64,000 nt of DNA. It comes from Prochlorococcus marinus XMU1408 (GTDB taxonomy: Bacteria > Cyanobacteriota > Cyanobacteriia > PCC-6307 > Cyanobiaceae). The stretch lies in NCBI RefSeq assembly GCF_003208055.1, contig NZ_QJUE01000007.1, positions 1 through 64,000 of the forward strand, read 5' to 3'. Within the stretch, counting starts at the first letter, position 1; the number at the start of each line of letters is the position of its first letter. The position numbers were made by a program, and so were the translations under genes. The notes under the pieces are model-generated. The model saw only the letters and a list, made by a program, of their open reading frames with translations, was not told where the DNA came from and ran no database searches. Below are positions 50,646-63,263 of the stretch, in pieces.

Positions 50646-51257
50646 TTAAGAATCCTGATTAAGTTTTCTTGTTGAACGTAAAACTAAAATAACAACTAAA
50701 ATAGTCGATAAGATACTAATCAAGCTCCAAATAAATGAACTAGTTTCAGACCTTCCTGAGAGTACTTCACCAAAATTTGAAACTTTGAGTGCTAAGGAAC
50801 CTAGGCTGCAATACAAAATTGTGCCAGGTAATATACCAATCATTCCAAGAGTAAAATCACGAACTTTTACCTCACTCAAGCCATATGTAAAATTAAGTAA
50901 GCCAAATGGAAAAAGAGGAGAAAGTCTTGTGAGAAGAATGACTTTGAGACCCTCACGTTTAACAGCTTTCTCCATTATTTGAACTTTTGGAGAATTGGAG
51001 ACCTTTTTTCGAGCCCATTCTTTTAAAAAAGTTCTCCCTAAATAAAAAGTTAGATGAGCTCCAATAAAAGCTCCCACAAAAACCACCGAACTTCCAAGCC
51101 AGGTGCCATAAAGAAAGCCAGACAACATGGAAAGCCATGAGCCTGGCAATAAACAAGACACCCAAAAAACATACACCAAAGCAAAAATCAAAATTCCAAA
51201 AGAGCTACTTAAAAAAGGAATGAAATTATTAACCAGAGTTTCTAAGTTGTTAGACAT
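50646..51257 (-). CDS. TVP38/TMEM64-family (DedA-like) membrane protein
   Basis: A 203-residue protein with about five hydrophobic segments. FLYGTWLGSSVVFVGAFIGAHLTFYLGR near 48-75 and LTRLSPLFPFGLLNFTYGLS near 103-122 are the re-entrant motif regions of the VTT/SNARE-associated family, with GR at the end of the first and the conserved P-F-G. Family members act as lipid scramblases or transporters in bacteria and eukaryotes. It is followed by valS 13 bases upstream on the map (same strand). Confidence 0.85.
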   Translation of the reverse strand: MSNNLETLVNNFIPFLSSSFGILIFALVYVFWVSCLLPGSWLSMLSGFLYGTWLGSSVVFVGAFIGAHLTFYLGRTFLKEWARKKVSNSPKVQIMEKAVKREGLKVILLTRLSPLFPFGLLNFTYGLSEVKVRDFTLGMIGILPGTILYCSLGSLALKVSNFGEVLSGRSETSSFIWSLISILSTILVVILVLRSTRKLNQDS

Positions 51258-51269
51258 AGTTTAGAGAGT

Positions 51270-54071
51270 TCAATCCAATCCCATTAGACGCTCTTTGACT
51301 AGACGGACTTGCGCTTCTGACTCCGTTAAGTTTGCTCTGCATTCCTCAACAACCTCTTTAGGAGCTTTATCAACAAAATTCTTATTTGCTAGACGTCCAG
51401 AGAGACTTTCTATTTCCTTTTGTGCTTTATTTAAATCTTTTTCAAGCCTTGATCGTAAAGAAGCTATATCTATCAATCCTTCAATAGGAAGAACCACTTC
51501 TAGCTCTCCACTTACACCGGCTAAAGCTTTCATAGAAGGTAATGATTTTGCTTCCTCTGGAGATAATATTTGGACTTCCTTAGCCTTAGTCAAAACAGCA
51601 ATATCATTGATTGATGTTTTTAGAGTATTTTGCAAGACTTCCTTGCCAGAGACCAACATGACAGGAACTTTTTGAGAGGGTTTCAACCCAGCAACTGCTC
51701 GTAGATTGCGAATCAATCTGATAGATGCAAATAAATCAGAGAAAGAACTCTCTAAATCAATATCCAAGTCTTGTTCATTTAATTTTGGCCAAGGCTGCAA
51801 AGCTAGAAATTGATCCTCAGCCAAACCAGTTAATCCATGCCAAAGCTCCTCTGTTAAATGAGGCATTAGAGGATGAAGCATAATCATAAGATCACTTAAA
51901 ACTTTGTACAAGATACTTTTCGCTATTTTTTGATCTAATAATTCATCAGGAGAAAAATTTTCTGAGGTATTCAATCGACGTTTGATTAGTTCTAAATACC
52001 AATCACACAAATCATTCCAAGCAAATTCATATAATCCCTTAGCTGCCTCTCCTAAAGCATAATTTTCATATCGATTAACAGTCTCACGATTGACTCGAGC
52101 AAGTCTTGATAAAATCCACTTATCTGATAATTGCAACTTCGATAAATCATATTTCTCCAAATTTTCAAAATCTTGACCCTCAAGATTGATAAGAGCAAAT
52201 CTAGTTGCGTTCCAAAGCTTATTAGCAAAATTTCTAGAGGCCTCAACCGTTGCTGAAGTTTGATTTTTACGATCAAAGTCAAGACGTATATCTTGTCCAG
52301 CGCCGGCAACTTCACGAACAAGAGCAAACCTCAAAGCATCTGTTCCATATCTTTCTATTAGTAATAAAGGATCAATACCATTTCCTGCACTCTTACTCAT
52401 CTTTCGATTCTGCTCATCTCTTACAAGTCCATGAATATAAACGTCAGAAAATGGCATCCTCTCCGTAAAGACTCCAGCCATCATTGTCATTCTTGCTACC
52501 CAAAAGAAAATAATGTCAAATCCAGTAACCAGTGTATTAGTGGGATACCAACGTTGAAAATCAGGATGAGTTTCATCAGGCCAACCTAATGTTGAGAAAG
52601 GCCATAATCCGCTAGAGAACCATGTATCTAAAACATCTTCATCTTGCTCAATTTTGACTGAATCTCCATATTGTTCACGTGCTAATTTCTTAGCTTCATC
52701 TTCTGTTCTAGCGACAATATACGGTGTTTCATTAACAACTTTATTATCTGTTTGACTAATCACAAACCAAGCCGGAATGCGATGTCCCCACCATAATTGT
52801 CTACTAATACACCAATCTCTGATATCAGTTAACCAATCTCGATAAACTTTTGACCATCTATTAGGAATAAATTTAGGTTGTCCTTTCTCAAAAAATTCAG
52901 AACAACTTTTTGCTAAAGGATCCATTTTGACAAACCACTGAGTTGACAACAATGGCTCTACTGGTACTTTCCCTCTGTCAGAGAAAGGGACACTATGTTT
53001 GTAAGCTTCTATTTTGGTTAAGAGACCAATCTCCTTTAGAGAATCAATAACAGCTTCACGAGCTTCAAAACGATCCAAGCCTTCAAATTGACCTGCATTG
53101 TGATTCATAGTTCCTTTTTTAGTCATGACTGTTATTTGAGGTAAGTCATGTCTCTGACCTATCTCAAAATCATTAGGATCATGAGCTGGCGTAACTTTGA
53201 CACATCCAGTTCCAAAATCTTTATCTACATGAGGGTCTCCGATAATGGGAATAGTTCTGCCAACCAGAGGCAAAGTCAGTTGCTCCCCTATGAGATCTTT
53301 ATACCTTACATCTGATGGATTCACAGCAACTGCGACATCACCAAGCATCGTCTCAGGGCGAGTAGTCGCTACTTCTAAGTAACTAATTTGTTTCTCACTT
53401 GATGCAGATGATGTGACTAACGGATATCGAAAATGCCATAGATGTCCATCTACTTCTTTCATTTCAACTTCTAAATCACTCACAGCCGAACCAGAGGCAG
53501 GGCACCAATTCACTAAATATTCTCCTCTATATATCAATCCTTTTTCATATAAACGAACAAATGCCTCGGAAACAGCTTTACTCAGGCCCTCATCCAATGT
53601 AAATCTCTCTCTACTCCAGTCTACGGAATATCCTAAACGCTTTAATTGATCAACAATTCTTCCACCACTTTTTTCTTTCCACTCCCAAGCTTTTTCCAAG
53701 AAGGAAGCTCTACCAAGATCACGACGATTTTTGCCTTCTTTCTTTAGTTGTCTCTCTAGAATAGTTTGAACTGCAATGGAAGCATGGTCTGTTCCTGGAA
53801 GACAAAGGACATTATTTCCTTTTAATCTCTTATACCTAACAACTGTATCGATTAAGGCAGTATTAAAAGCATGCCCCATATGCAGACTACCTGTGACATT
53901 TGGCGGAGGAATAACTACAGAGAATGGATCTCCAGGGGCTGATGGATCAGGTTTAAAAGCTCCTTTTTCTTCCCAAGCTTTCTGCCAGCGATTTTCAGTA
54001 CCAACTGGATCATATGTTTTAGGAAGCCCTGAGGCTTCAGATAAATTTGTAGTTTTTGCCCGCTCGATCAC
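51270..54071 (-). CDS. valS: Valyl-tRNA synthetase
   Basis: A 933-residue class I synthetase. The HIGH motif is HMGH in [14 protein letters not shown] near residue 58, KMSKS is in [10 protein letters not shown] near 560, and the editing (CP1) domain with [15 protein letters not shown] lies near 236. The C-terminal tRNA-binding coiled coil ends the protein ([18 protein letters not shown] near 870). The frame starts at GTG 54071. It charges tRNA-Val, whose UAC-reading species is encoded at 55314. Confidence 0.97.
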   Translation of the reverse strand: MIERAKTTNLSEASGLPKTYDPVGTENRWQKAWEEKGAFKPDPSAPGDPFSVVIPPPNVTGSLHMGHAFNTALIDTVVRYKRLKGNNVLCLPGTDHASIAVQTILERQLKKEGKNRRDLGRASFLEKAWEWKEKSGGRIVDQLKRLGYSVDWSRERFTLDEGLSKAVSEAFVRLYEKGLIYRGEYLVNWCPASGSAVSDLEVEMKEVDGHLWHFRYPLVTSSASSEKQISYLEVATTRPETMLGDVAVAVNPSDVRYKDLIGEQLTLPLVGRTIPIIGDPHVDKDFGTGCVKVTPAHDPNDFEIGQRHDLPQITVMTKKGTMNHNAGQFEGLDRFEAREAVIDSLKEIGLLTKIEAYKHSVPFSDRGKVPVEPLLSTQWFVKMDPLAKSCSEFFEKGQPKFIPNRWSKVYRDWLTDIRDWCISRQLWWGHRIPAWFVISQTDNKVVNETPYIVARTEDEAKKLAREQYGDSVKIEQDEDVLDTWFSSGLWPFSTLGWPDETHPDFQRWYPTNTLVTGFDIIFFWVARMTMMAGVFTERMPFSDVYIHGLVRDEQNRKMSKSAGNGIDPLLLIERYGTDALRFALVREVAGAGQDIRLDFDRKNQTSATVEASRNFANKLWNATRFALINLEGQDFENLEKYDLSKLQLSDKWILSRLARVNRETVNRYENYALGEAAKGLYEFAWNDLCDWYLELIKRRLNTSENFSPDELLDQKIAKSILYKVLSDLMIMLHPLMPHLTEELWHGLTGLAEDQFLALQPWPKLNEQDLDIDLESSFSDLFASIRLIRNLRAVAGLKPSQKVPVMLVSGKEVLQNTLKTSINDIAVLTKAKEVQILSPEEAKSLPSMKALAGVSGELEVVLPIEGLIDIASLRSRLEKDLNKAQKEIESLSGRLANKNFVDKAPKEVVEECRANLTESEAQVRLVKERLMGLD

Positions 54072-54144
54072 AGAAAAAAAATGTGTTTAATTTAATTTAC
54101 TCATTCCCGACAAAAGTTTTACATCATTCTTGCTTTTCATAAAT

Positions 54145-54609
54145 TCAAATGTCATTTTTCACGTTCCAAGGAATCGAAACTATTGAGTCATGCCTTTCCC
54201 ATGCAGCCGAAGATAAAAAAACCTTTTCACTTAAACCAATCGTTTGTAAGGCTTGAACTATATCGTTATCATCAATCTCCTTGTCTATAGTTATGGGCAT
54301 TATCAAAACTTGCGCTTCTGCAGGGTCAGCCATCACATGTAATGACAAGTCTTCTAGAGCTCTTTCAAAAAATATTTTTCTCATTCGACTTGTTAAGGGA
54401 GAACCCATAGCTTGCGCAAACAATTCCAGGCTTTCTTTGTCTCCAGAAAGCCCACAATTTAAACTTAACCAGATTAAAAATTTAACCCAGCTATCCACAC
54501 TCCACAGTGGATGAAAGCTATCTCGCTTACTATAAATTAATTCCATCAATGCAAATTCAAATGCTTTTGCTTGAATACAAGTGCGAGATATTTGTTCCAT
54601 AGAAGACAT
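54145..54609 (-). CDS. Conserved small soluble protein of unknown function
   Basis: Not recognised. About 154 residues from the ATG at 54609 with GGAG just upstream; ATG at 54600 or TTG at 54618 are alternatives. It is mostly helical: AKAFEFALMELIYSKRDS, then LWSVDSWVKFLIWLSLNCGLSG, and a C-terminal segment with AEAQVLIMPITIDKE. No membrane helix or catalytic motif is apparent. It faces the gene at 54664 divergently. Confidence 0.65.
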   Translation of the reverse strand: MSSMEQISRTCIQAKAFEFALMELIYSKRDSFHPLWSVDSWVKFLIWLSLNCGLSGDKESLELFAQAMGSPLTSRMRKIFFERALEDLSLHVMADPAEAQVLIMPITIDKEIDDNDIVQALQTIGLSEKVFLSSAAWERHDSIVSIPWNVKNDI

Positions 54610-54663
54610 TTTCTCCAACTACAGCCAAACTAGTGTTTATTGTTCATTATCTGTTTATTTGTC

Positions 54664-54915
54664 ATGGATCTGAACGACCCTGAACTTGAGTTCTCCGATC
54701 TTGTCTACGCATATCAAAGCTGGGTAATTGCTGTAATCAACGATGAAAAATTAAATAGTAAGGAAAAGTTACTTACAGAAGAAATATCGGATGATGCTTT
54801 AAATGCTATGAGATTCTTACCGGGCGAAGTAACTAGCGCAATTGAGACAAGTTTAGCTCGCGTCTATGAAGTTGATTCTGATGAACTCTCTTCCATCTTG
54901 TTTCCAGAAGAATAA
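54664..54915 (+). CDS. Conserved small acidic protein of unknown function
   Basis: 83 residues from the ATG at 54664 (a TTG-like earlier start adds a short hydrophobic stretch and is less likely). The sequence is acidic and helical: MDLNDPELEFSDLVYAYQSW, then AINDEKLNSKEKLL-like and SDDALNAMRFLPGEVTSAI. It has no cysteines and no membrane helix. Not assignable; the divergent partner at 54145 is also unknown. Confidence 0.65.
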   Translation: MDLNDPELEFSDLVYAYQSWVIAVINDEKLNSKEKLLTEEISDDALNAMRFLPGEVTSAIETSLARVYEVDSDELSSILFPEE

Positions 54916-54942
54916 ATTCAATTCTCTAATTGTTTTAAGAAG

Positions 54943-55293
54943 TTATTGAGCTTTTGAAAGTTTTCTAAAGCCTGATCCACATGGAGAAGCTTCTGCCCCT
55001 TTTGGCGTGCTAATTAGAAATCCACCTCCACTTAAATCACCAAAATAATTCAACTTTAGACCTTGAAAAAATAGAACTTGATCTTGGCGAGCATACAAAG
55101 TCATCCCATCAGCTCTAGCGAGGGGAACACCATCATTTTTTCCTGGCCTAATTCTTATAAATTTCCATCCTTCTCCACACTTATCATCCAGTAGATCAAT
55201 ATGCATAACTCCTGGTGTTCCAGTAAAAGCAGCTTGCCTATTTAACTCTGCTACTGCTGTTGCTGAAATTGTTAATCCAGGACCATTTTGCAT
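54943..55293 (-). CDS. Divergent IscA/HesB-family protein
   Basis: 116 residues. The overall fold matches the A-type iron-sulfur carrier family: LTISATAVAELNRQ at the start, LFFQGLKLNYFGDLSGGGF near 73-91 as the central family motif, and a C-terminal PCGSGFR. Canonical carriers have one Cys in a GCSG loop and two in CGCG. Here the first is shifted to DKCGEGWKF and the last pair is reduced to a single Cys, CGSG. It may be a scaffold with altered cluster binding or a regulator. It ends just before the tRNA-Val gene. Confidence 0.75.
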   Translation of the reverse strand: MQNGPGLTISATAVAELNRQAAFTGTPGVMHIDLLDDKCGEGWKFIRIRPGKNDGVPLARADGMTLYARQDQVLFFQGLKLNYFGDLSGGGFLISTPKGAEASPCGSGFRKLSKAQ

Positions 55294-55313
55294 AAATTAA
55301 AGAATAATCTAGA

Positions 55314-55385
<72 letters not shown>

Positions 55386-55526
55386 ATACAACTTTTAGTC
55401 CTTCGACTAATTCATGTACTTTATACCTCAGGCTGCTCTGTTGTTGAGAATTAATCATAATTAGATCAACGATTCAAAAAAAATCGGTTTATGAGCTTCG
55501 TTACAGCTCTATCAGGACAACTAAAA

Positions 55527-56339
55527 ATGACAAACACAAACCAAATAAATTTAGACAAAAAAATCAATAAACTCCTTGAAGTAGTTTCAGACCTACGAGA
55601 TCCAATCAAAGGTTGTCCTTGGGATCTCAAGCAAACTCATCTTTCGTTGATCCCATATGTTTTAGAGGAAGCCTATGAAGTTGCTCACGCAATACGAGAA
55701 GACAATCCTAACGAATTAAAAGAAGAGCTTGGAGATCTCTTATTACAAATAATTTTGCATGCTCAAATAGCAAAAGAAAAAAACTTATTTGATATGGGAG
55801 ATATCATTGAAATAATCACTGAAAAGCTAATTCGCAGGCATCCACATGTATTTCAAAAAAAAGCAACAGTAAGTATAAAAGAAGTGGAATACTCATGGGA
55901 AAAAATCAAGAATCAAGAGAGACCATTAAATAACTCAAAAACTCCAATTAGTGACCGATTAAAATTAAAGATACGACCTCAACCCTCAACGAAAGCAGCA
56001 CTAATTATCTCTAAAAAAGCTTCAAAGAACGGCTTCGAATGGGAAAAAAGTGATCAGATTTGGGAAAAATTGTATGAAGAATTAGAAGAATTAAAAGATG
56101 CATTAAAAGCGGATCAGTACTCCAAAGCAGAAGCTGAAATAGGAGATGTATTATTTACATTGATCAATATTGCAAGATGGCATAAAATATCGATAGAAGA
56201 AGGATTAGCAAAAACTAATAAAAGATTCCTAGAACGATTAAATTATATAGAAGAAAATATAGAGGGCGAATTACATTCCCAATCAAAAAAGAATTTAGAG
56301 AAATTCTGGGAATTAGCAAAGATTAATCTCAAGCATTAA
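55527..56339 (+). CDS. mazG: Nucleoside triphosphate pyrophosphohydrolase MazG
   Basis: ATG at 55527, with AGGA nine bases upstream, gives 270 residues; ATG at 55491 would add 12. [30 protein letters not shown] is the start of the first MazG module, with [15 protein letters not shown] as its metal-binding EExxD-type site; the second module has [11 protein letters not shown]-like and [15 protein letters not shown]. It hydrolyses NTPs, including damaged or signalling nucleotides. It precedes speE by 10 bases. Confidence 0.94.
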   Translation: MTNTNQINLDKKINKLLEVVSDLRDPIKGCPWDLKQTHLSLIPYVLEEAYEVAHAIREDNPNELKEELGDLLLQIILHAQIAKEKNLFDMGDIIEIITEKLIRRHPHVFQKKATVSIKEVEYSWEKIKNQERPLNNSKTPISDRLKLKIRPQPSTKAALIISKKASKNGFEWEKSDQIWEKLYEELEELKDALKADQYSKAEAEIGDVLFTLINIARWHKISIEEGLAKTNKRFLERLNYIEENIEGELHSQSKKNLEKFWELAKINLKH

Positions 56340-56349
56340 TATTATAATT

Positions 56350-57216
56350 ATGAATCAAAGACTAAGGACAAGGTCAGATTGGCTTGACGAGTATCATCAA
56401 GGAGTTAGATATGGACTGCTTGGAAACTTAATACTAGAAGAGACTAGTCCTTTTCAAAAAATTACCATCTTTGAAAGCAAGAGATATGGAAAAGCACTAT
56501 TACTTGATGATTGTTGGATGACGGCAGAAAAGTCTGAAAAATGTTATCACGAATGTCTTATTCATCCTGCCTTATCCTGTTCTACGCAAATAGATAATAT
56601 TTTAATTATTGGAGGAGGTGATGGGGGTAGTGCAAGAGAATGTTTAAAATATAAAGAGGTTAAGTCTATCGATCTAGTTGAAATCGATCTAAGAGTGATT
56701 GAATTAAGTAAAAAGTATTTACCTACTATCGGAGGAAATGCATGGTCTGACTCAAGATTGCATTTACAAATCAAGAATGGAATTGATTGGGTAAAAAATG
56801 CAAAAGAAAATTCATATGATGTAATTATTATTGATGGCGCAGATCCTATTGGACCCTCCAAAGAATTATTCAGCAATTCGTTTCTTACAGATTGCAAGCG
56901 AATATTGAAACGAGGAGGAGTTTTAGCAACTCAAAGTGAATCACCAGAATCTTTCCGGCAAATTCATATAAATATTGTCAAAGTTCTGCGTGAAATTTTT
57001 GACTACGCAGATCCAATGTATGGATCTGTATCCATTTACCCAAGTGGTTTATGGAGCTGGACATTTGCATCTATGGGGAAGCCCAAATACATGAATCCAA
57101 AAAAAAGTCGCGTGAATGAAATCTCTAAAAATTGTCAGATTTGGAGTGAGCGATGGCAACAAGGTGCATTTAATATTATTCCTGCATTCATAGAAAGAGA
57201 GCTAGCAAAAACATGA
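56350..57216 (+). CDS. speE: Spermidine synthase
   Basis: A 288-residue aminopropyltransferase. The N-terminal beta domain has [16 protein letters not shown] near 39-54. The methyltransferase-like domain has [17 protein letters not shown] near 87-103, [13 protein letters not shown] near 111, and the catalytic [14 protein letters not shown] near 156. It moves the aminopropyl group from decarboxylated SAM to putrescine. speB, encoding the putrescine-forming enzyme, overlaps its stop by 4 bases (ATGA). Confidence 0.95.
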   Translation: MNQRLRTRSDWLDEYHQGVRYGLLGNLILEETSPFQKITIFESKRYGKALLLDDCWMTAEKSEKCYHECLIHPALSCSTQIDNILIIGGGDGGSARECLKYKEVKSIDLVEIDLRVIELSKKYLPTIGGNAWSDSRLHLQIKNGIDWVKNAKENSYDVIIIDGADPIGPSKELFSNSFLTDCKRILKRGGVLATQSESPESFRQIHINIVKVLREIFDYADPMYGSVSIYPSGLWSWTFASMGKPKYMNPKKSRVNEISKNCQIWSERWQQGAFNIIPAFIERELAKT

Positions 57217-58106
57217 GCAAATCCAACCTCAAGGATCTATCAATATTTAATAACGATGGTGCAATATTTATGGGAGGACAAAGAAGCATCGATCAATGCA
57301 AAGTATCGCTGTTAGGAGTTCCTTATGATGGAACTTGTTGCTTTAGACCTGGCGCGAGATTCGGTCCTTCTGCTGTTAGGGAAGATAGCTATGGAATTGA
57401 AACATATTGTCCGCAATTAAATTTAGATTTAGAAGATATAAAATTTGCTGATTTAGGTTCATTAGATATTCCCCTTGGAGATGCAAAATTAACAATTGAT
57501 TACGTAAAAGACGCGATCGATATTTTACTTAAAAACAATTTAAAGCCTCTTATTATTGGTGGAGAACATTCAATAACAACTGGAATTCTTAAATCAATAA
57601 TTACCAATTATCCTGAATTAATTATGATTCAATTAGATGCTCACGCAGACCTTAGAGATGAATGGTTAGGTAGTAAATTTAGTCATGCTTGTACTATGAA
57701 AAGATGTTTAGAAATACTACCTAGCAAAAATATCTTTCAAATAGGAATAAGAAGTGGGACAAAATCGGAATTTCTTGAAATGAATAATACTAAAAGATTA
57801 ATTAAACATACTTATGGAGATAATGCAAAATATTTAGATAAAGCTCTAAAAAATTTCAAAGGAAAACCAATCTATTTAACTTTTGATTTAGATTGGTTTG
57901 ATCCATCTATAATGCCAGGTACAGGAACTCCTGAACCTGGAGGTTATTTTTGGGGAGATTTTGCAGCAATCGTAGAAGTTCTTAAATCTCACAACTTAAT
58001 TGGTGCTGATGTAGTCGAACTATCTCCAAAATTAGATAATTCAGGTATAAGTACTATTCTTGCTGCAAAGGTGATACGTTCATTAATTATGTTACTAAAT
58101 AAATAA
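57213..58106 (+). CDS. speB: Agmatinase
   Basis: A 297-residue ureohydrolase. The manganese ligands are in GGEHSITT near 117-124, [12 protein letters not shown] near 140-151 and [20 protein letters not shown] near 225-244. It splits agmatine to putrescine and urea, feeding the spermidine synthase encoded just upstream; the ATGA overlap makes coupled translation likely. Arginine or guanidinobutyrate hydrolase activity is the alternative. Confidence 0.94.
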   Translation: MSKSNLKDLSIFNNDGAIFMGGQRSIDQCKVSLLGVPYDGTCCFRPGARFGPSAVREDSYGIETYCPQLNLDLEDIKFADLGSLDIPLGDAKLTIDYVKDAIDILLKNNLKPLIIGGEHSITTGILKSIITNYPELIMIQLDAHADLRDEWLGSKFSHACTMKRCLEILPSKNIFQIGIRSGTKSEFLEMNNTKRLIKHTYGDNAKYLDKALKNFKGKPIYLTFDLDWFDPSIMPGTGTPEPGGYFWGDFAAIVEVLKSHNLIGADVVELSPKLDNSGISTILAAKVIRSLIMLLNK

Positions 58107-58117
58107 TTTTATCAAAT

Positions 58118-58348
58118 TCAATTTACATTCTCTTTTGATACTAATACCTTTCGAAAATCGAGTTGTTGATGAACAAATTTTTCAGAAATCTTTGGTAAGA
58201 TAGGTTCCTTTTTTATCCAGTGATAACAAGAAACAAGTGAAGAAATTTCAGAATGTATTTTTATTTTTCTAAGTTTGCACCATGAGAATTTATCAAAATG
58301 AGTAGAGTCACATTGATTACAGCTTCTACAACATCTTTTTGAAGTCAT
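58118..58348 (-). CDS. Small Cys-rich protein of unknown function
   Basis: About 76 residues from ATG at 58348 (a TTG five codons earlier is possible). The N-terminus has CCRSCNQCDST and a later Cys pair, a possible zinc or cluster site (CX2C-type pairs). The rest is basic with IKKEPILPKISEKF. Its end converges with speB with an 11-base gap. Short length and no known motif keep confidence moderate. Confidence 0.5.
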   Translation of the reverse strand: MTSKRCCRSCNQCDSTHFDKFSWCKLRKIKIHSEISSLVSCYHWIKKEPILPKISEKFVHQQLDFRKVLVSKENVN

Positions 58349-58478
58349 CTCTTCATCGACCAAGACTCATAGATTAGTAAAACTTTCCGGATCGAGCCAC
58401 AAAGCATTAAATTTAGTTTGAGTAATTCTTATAGATTCACCTTATTACTAGTGAATTTCTATATACCTTCAGCAAAAA

Positions 58479-59597
58479 ATGAAATTACTGCAAACTCCTC
58501 TTCATAAAGAACTCAAAGAATTAGGAGGGAAAATGATCCCTTTTGCAAACTGGGAAATGCCTGTAAGCTTTGCAGGGTTAATAGAAGAGCACAATGCAGT
58601 AAGACAAAACGTTGGGATGTTCGACATATCTCACATGGGCGTTGTGCAATTAAAAGGTAAAAATATCAAGAGCGCGATACAAAATTTGGTGCCTTCAGAC
58701 GTTTTTCGAATAGGGCCCGGTGAAGCATGTTATACAGTTTTTTTAAAAGACAATGGAGGTATTCAAGACGATCTAATCATTTATGATCAAGGAATTTTAG
58801 ACACAAATGAAGAGAGCATACTTCTAGTTATTAATGCCGCAAGAAAAGAATCAGACATTGAATGGTTAAATTTAAATCTTTCAAAACAAGAAATCACAAT
58901 ATCTGAATTCATGCCCGAAGGAGCATTGATTGCCATCCAAGGTCCAGAATCAATTCGTACATTTGAGAAAATTCTTCAAGAGCCTTTATCGAATTTGCCA
59001 CGTTTTGGTCACAAAACTATTACTTCTAATCCAAATATAATTAACTCACAAGAATCAATTTTTATTGCACGCACTGGTTATACAGGAGAGGAAGGTTTCG
59101 AATTTTTATCATCGCCAGAAACAGCCAAGTCAATCTGGAAAAGCCTAATTGCATCGGGAGTTACTCCATGCGGGCTTGGAGCAAGAGATACACTGCGATT
59201 AGAAGCTTCTATGCATTTATATGGCAACGATATCAACCTAGATACAACTCCCTTTGAAGCTGGCTTGGGTTGGTTAGTTCATTTAGAAATGCCTCATGAT
59301 TTTATAGGTAGGAAAGCTCTAGAAAAACAGGTTGAAGATGGAACCCGAAAAAAACTTGTTGGTATGAAGGTGCTTGATAAAGGAATTGCAAGAAAAGGAT
59401 ACCGAGTTTTACATAACAACGAAACTGTTGGGCAAGTAACTAGCGGAACTTGGTCTCCAACATTGAAAGAACCTATAGCTCTTGCTTATGTACCTAGCGA
59501 AATTGCAAAAATAAATACTCAATTAGAAGTAGAAATTAGAGGAAAAAAACATCCTGCAATCATCGTAAAAAGACCTTTCTACAGAAAAGGTTTTTGA
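58479..59597 (+). CDS. gcvT: Glycine cleavage system T protein (aminomethyltransferase)
   Basis: A 372-residue tetrahydrofolate-dependent aminomethyltransferase. FANWEMPVSFAGLIEEHNAVR near 22-42, FDISHMGVVQLKG near 48-60, IARTGYTGEEGFEF near 196-209 and LGARDTLRLEASMHLYGND near 232-250 are the T-protein motifs. It releases ammonia and makes methylene-THF from the GcvH-bound group. It is separated by about 19 kb from gcvH-gcvP. The 115-base upstream region has an ATTCAC/GTGAAT inverted repeat (58435-58456) but not a glycine riboswitch. Confidence 0.96.
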   Translation: MKLLQTPLHKELKELGGKMIPFANWEMPVSFAGLIEEHNAVRQNVGMFDISHMGVVQLKGKNIKSAIQNLVPSDVFRIGPGEACYTVFLKDNGGIQDDLIIYDQGILDTNEESILLVINAARKESDIEWLNLNLSKQEITISEFMPEGALIAIQGPESIRTFEKILQEPLSNLPRFGHKTITSNPNIINSQESIFIARTGYTGEEGFEFLSSPETAKSIWKSLIASGVTPCGLGARDTLRLEASMHLYGNDINLDTTPFEAGLGWLVHLEMPHDFIGRKALEKQVEDGTRKKLVGMKVLDKGIARKGYRVLHNNETVGQVTSGTWSPTLKEPIALAYVPSEIAKINTQLEVEIRGKKHPAIIVKRPFYRKGF

Positions 59598-59671
59598 GCA
59601 AGTAAAAACTCTGTTGTGCATAAAAGCCGGTCTTTGTGGGAAACTCATTACTCATGATGATTGAGAATTTC

Positions 59672-61492
59672 ATGCGCAATAAGACTTGTGGAGAACTGCG
59701 AGCTTCCGCAATTGGCGCAGATGTTCAACTATGTGGTTGGGTTGATCGCAGGAGGGATCATGGCGGAGTAATTTTTATTGATCTCAGAGATCGCTCTGGA
59801 ACAATTCAAATAACAGTTGATCCAGATCAAGGTCCGAATCTTTTTAGCATCGCTGAAAGTCTAAGAAATGAGACTGTTCTTCAAATCAATGGATTGATCA
59901 GAGCAAGACCTGAAGAAGCTATTAATACAAAAATCCCAACCGGTGAAATAGAAGTCTTAGCTAAAAATATCAAAATCCTCAATGCTGTTACTAGTTCACT
60001 CCCTTTCTCAGTTTCTATTCATGATGATGAGAGTGTTAAAGAAGAAATCAGGCTAAGACATAGATATTTGGATCTCAGAAGAGAAAGAATGAATAATAAT
60101 CTTCGCTTGAGACATAACACAGTCAAAGCAGCTAGAAGTTTTCTTGAAAAGGAAGGATTTATAGAAGTTGAAACACCTGTTCTGACTAGATCAACTCCTG
60201 AAGGAGCAAGAGATTATTTAGTACCCTCACGTGTATGTGGTGGCGAATTTTTTGCATTGCCGCAATCACCACAATTATTCAAACAATTATTGATGGTTGG
60301 TGGCGTTGAGCGTTACTACCAAGTTGCACGATGTTTTCGAGACGAAGATTTACGAGCAGACAGACAACCAGAATTTACTCAATTAGATATTGAAATGAGT
60401 TTTATGGAGGAAAAGGAAATAATTGAATTAAATGAGAAATTAATTGTCAACATATGGAAAAAAATTAAAGGGATTGATCTCCCAACTCCATTCCCAAGAA
60501 TGACTTGGCAAGAAGCTATGGATCGATTTGGGACTGACAGACCTGATACTCGATATGGGATGGAACTCGTTAACACAAGTGATTTATTTTCCAAAAGTGG
60601 ATTTAAAGTTTTTTCAAATGCTATTTCTTCTGGTGGATGCATAAAATGCATCACCATTGAGGATGGAAATAATTTAATTAGTAATGTCCGAATAAAACCT
60701 GGTGGAGATATTTTTAGCGAAGCCCAAAAGGCTGGTGCTGGCGGACTAGCGTTTATTAGAGTTCGAGATAATGAAGAAGTCGATACTATAGGAGCCATCA
60801 AAAATAATTTAACTACCTCACAAATAAAAGAACTACTATCAAAAACGAACGCGAAACCTGGTGATCTAATACTTTTTGGTGCAGGAACTACAAATATTGT
60901 TAATAGAACCTTAGATAGAGTGCGTCAATTTATTGCTCAAGATCTAAAAATCATCTCAGACAACAGACTAAAAGCACAATGGAATTTTCTTTGGGTCACT
61001 GATTTTCCTATGTTTGAATTAAATTCTGATGAAAATCGTCTTGAAGCAATTCATCATCCCTTCTGTGCTCCGAAGCCTGAAGATATTGGTGAATCAGAAA
61101 ACTTATGGAAAGACAAATTACCCAAGTCAAATGCTCAAGCGTATGATCTAGTGCTAAATGGCCTAGAAATTGGTGGAGGATCTTTAAGAATTCACAACTC
61201 AGAACTTCAAAAAACTGTATTTGAAGTCATTGGTCTATCTAAGAATGAGGCAGAAGAGCAATTCGGTTTTTTAATTGATGCACTTTCAATGGGTGCTCCT
61301 CCACATGGTGGGATTGCATTTGGACTTGACAGAATAGTTATGCTTTTAGCCAATGAAGATTCAATTAGAGATACTATTGCTTTTCCAAAAACACAACAAG
61401 CTCGTTGTTCCATGGCTAAAGCCCCTGCAAACGTAGAAAATAAACAATTAGAAGACCTCCATATAGCCTCGACTTGGATCGAGCCTGATTGA
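59672..61492 (+). CDS. aspS: Aspartyl-tRNA synthetase
   Basis: The ATG at 59672 gives about 606 residues and starts exactly at the family's usual opening ([15 protein letters not shown], then [20 protein letters not shown]); an upstream GTG at 59636 would add 12 and is less likely. The class II motifs are the HRYLDLRR segment, [18 protein letters not shown] near 219, and motif 3 [12 protein letters not shown] near 562. The large bacterial GAD insertion is present. The C-terminus ends [11 protein letters not shown] as in bacterial enzymes. Confidence 0.96.
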   Translation: MRNKTCGELRASAIGADVQLCGWVDRRRDHGGVIFIDLRDRSGTIQITVDPDQGPNLFSIAESLRNETVLQINGLIRARPEEAINTKIPTGEIEVLAKNIKILNAVTSSLPFSVSIHDDESVKEEIRLRHRYLDLRRERMNNNLRLRHNTVKAARSFLEKEGFIEVETPVLTRSTPEGARDYLVPSRVCGGEFFALPQSPQLFKQLLMVGGVERYYQVARCFRDEDLRADRQPEFTQLDIEMSFMEEKEIIELNEKLIVNIWKKIKGIDLPTPFPRMTWQEAMDRFGTDRPDTRYGMELVNTSDLFSKSGFKVFSNAISSGGCIKCITIEDGNNLISNVRIKPGGDIFSEAQKAGAGGLAFIRVRDNEEVDTIGAIKNNLTTSQIKELLSKTNAKPGDLILFGAGTTNIVNRTLDRVRQFIAQDLKIISDNRLKAQWNFLWVTDFPMFELNSDENRLEAIHHPFCAPKPEDIGESENLWKDKLPKSNAQAYDLVLNGLEIGGGSLRIHNSELQKTVFEVIGLSKNEAEEQFGFLIDALSMGAPPHGGIAFGLDRIVMLLANEDSIRDTIAFPKTQQARCSMAKAPANVENKQLEDLHIASTWIEPD

Positions 61493-61595
61493 ATTGATAG
61501 AAATTAGCGACAAAAACACTATCCTAAAGAGAAAATATGTAAATTTCTTGGCGTTTAGCTGGATCAAGGTAGCTTAAAGAATGATTGAAAAGTAA

Positions 61596-63263
<1,668 letters not shown>

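Noticed and set aside
55386-55490. Terminator between tRNA-Val and mazG
   Set aside because: TTAGTC-CTTC-GACTAA forms a hairpin, but no gene is transcribed into it on either side that it would terminate. It may be part of a promoter region.
58364-58478. Possible glycine riboswitch upstream of gcvT
   Set aside because: The 115-base gap has an inverted repeat ATTCAC/GTGAAT but none of the conserved glycine aptamer core. It may be a promoter or leader element only.
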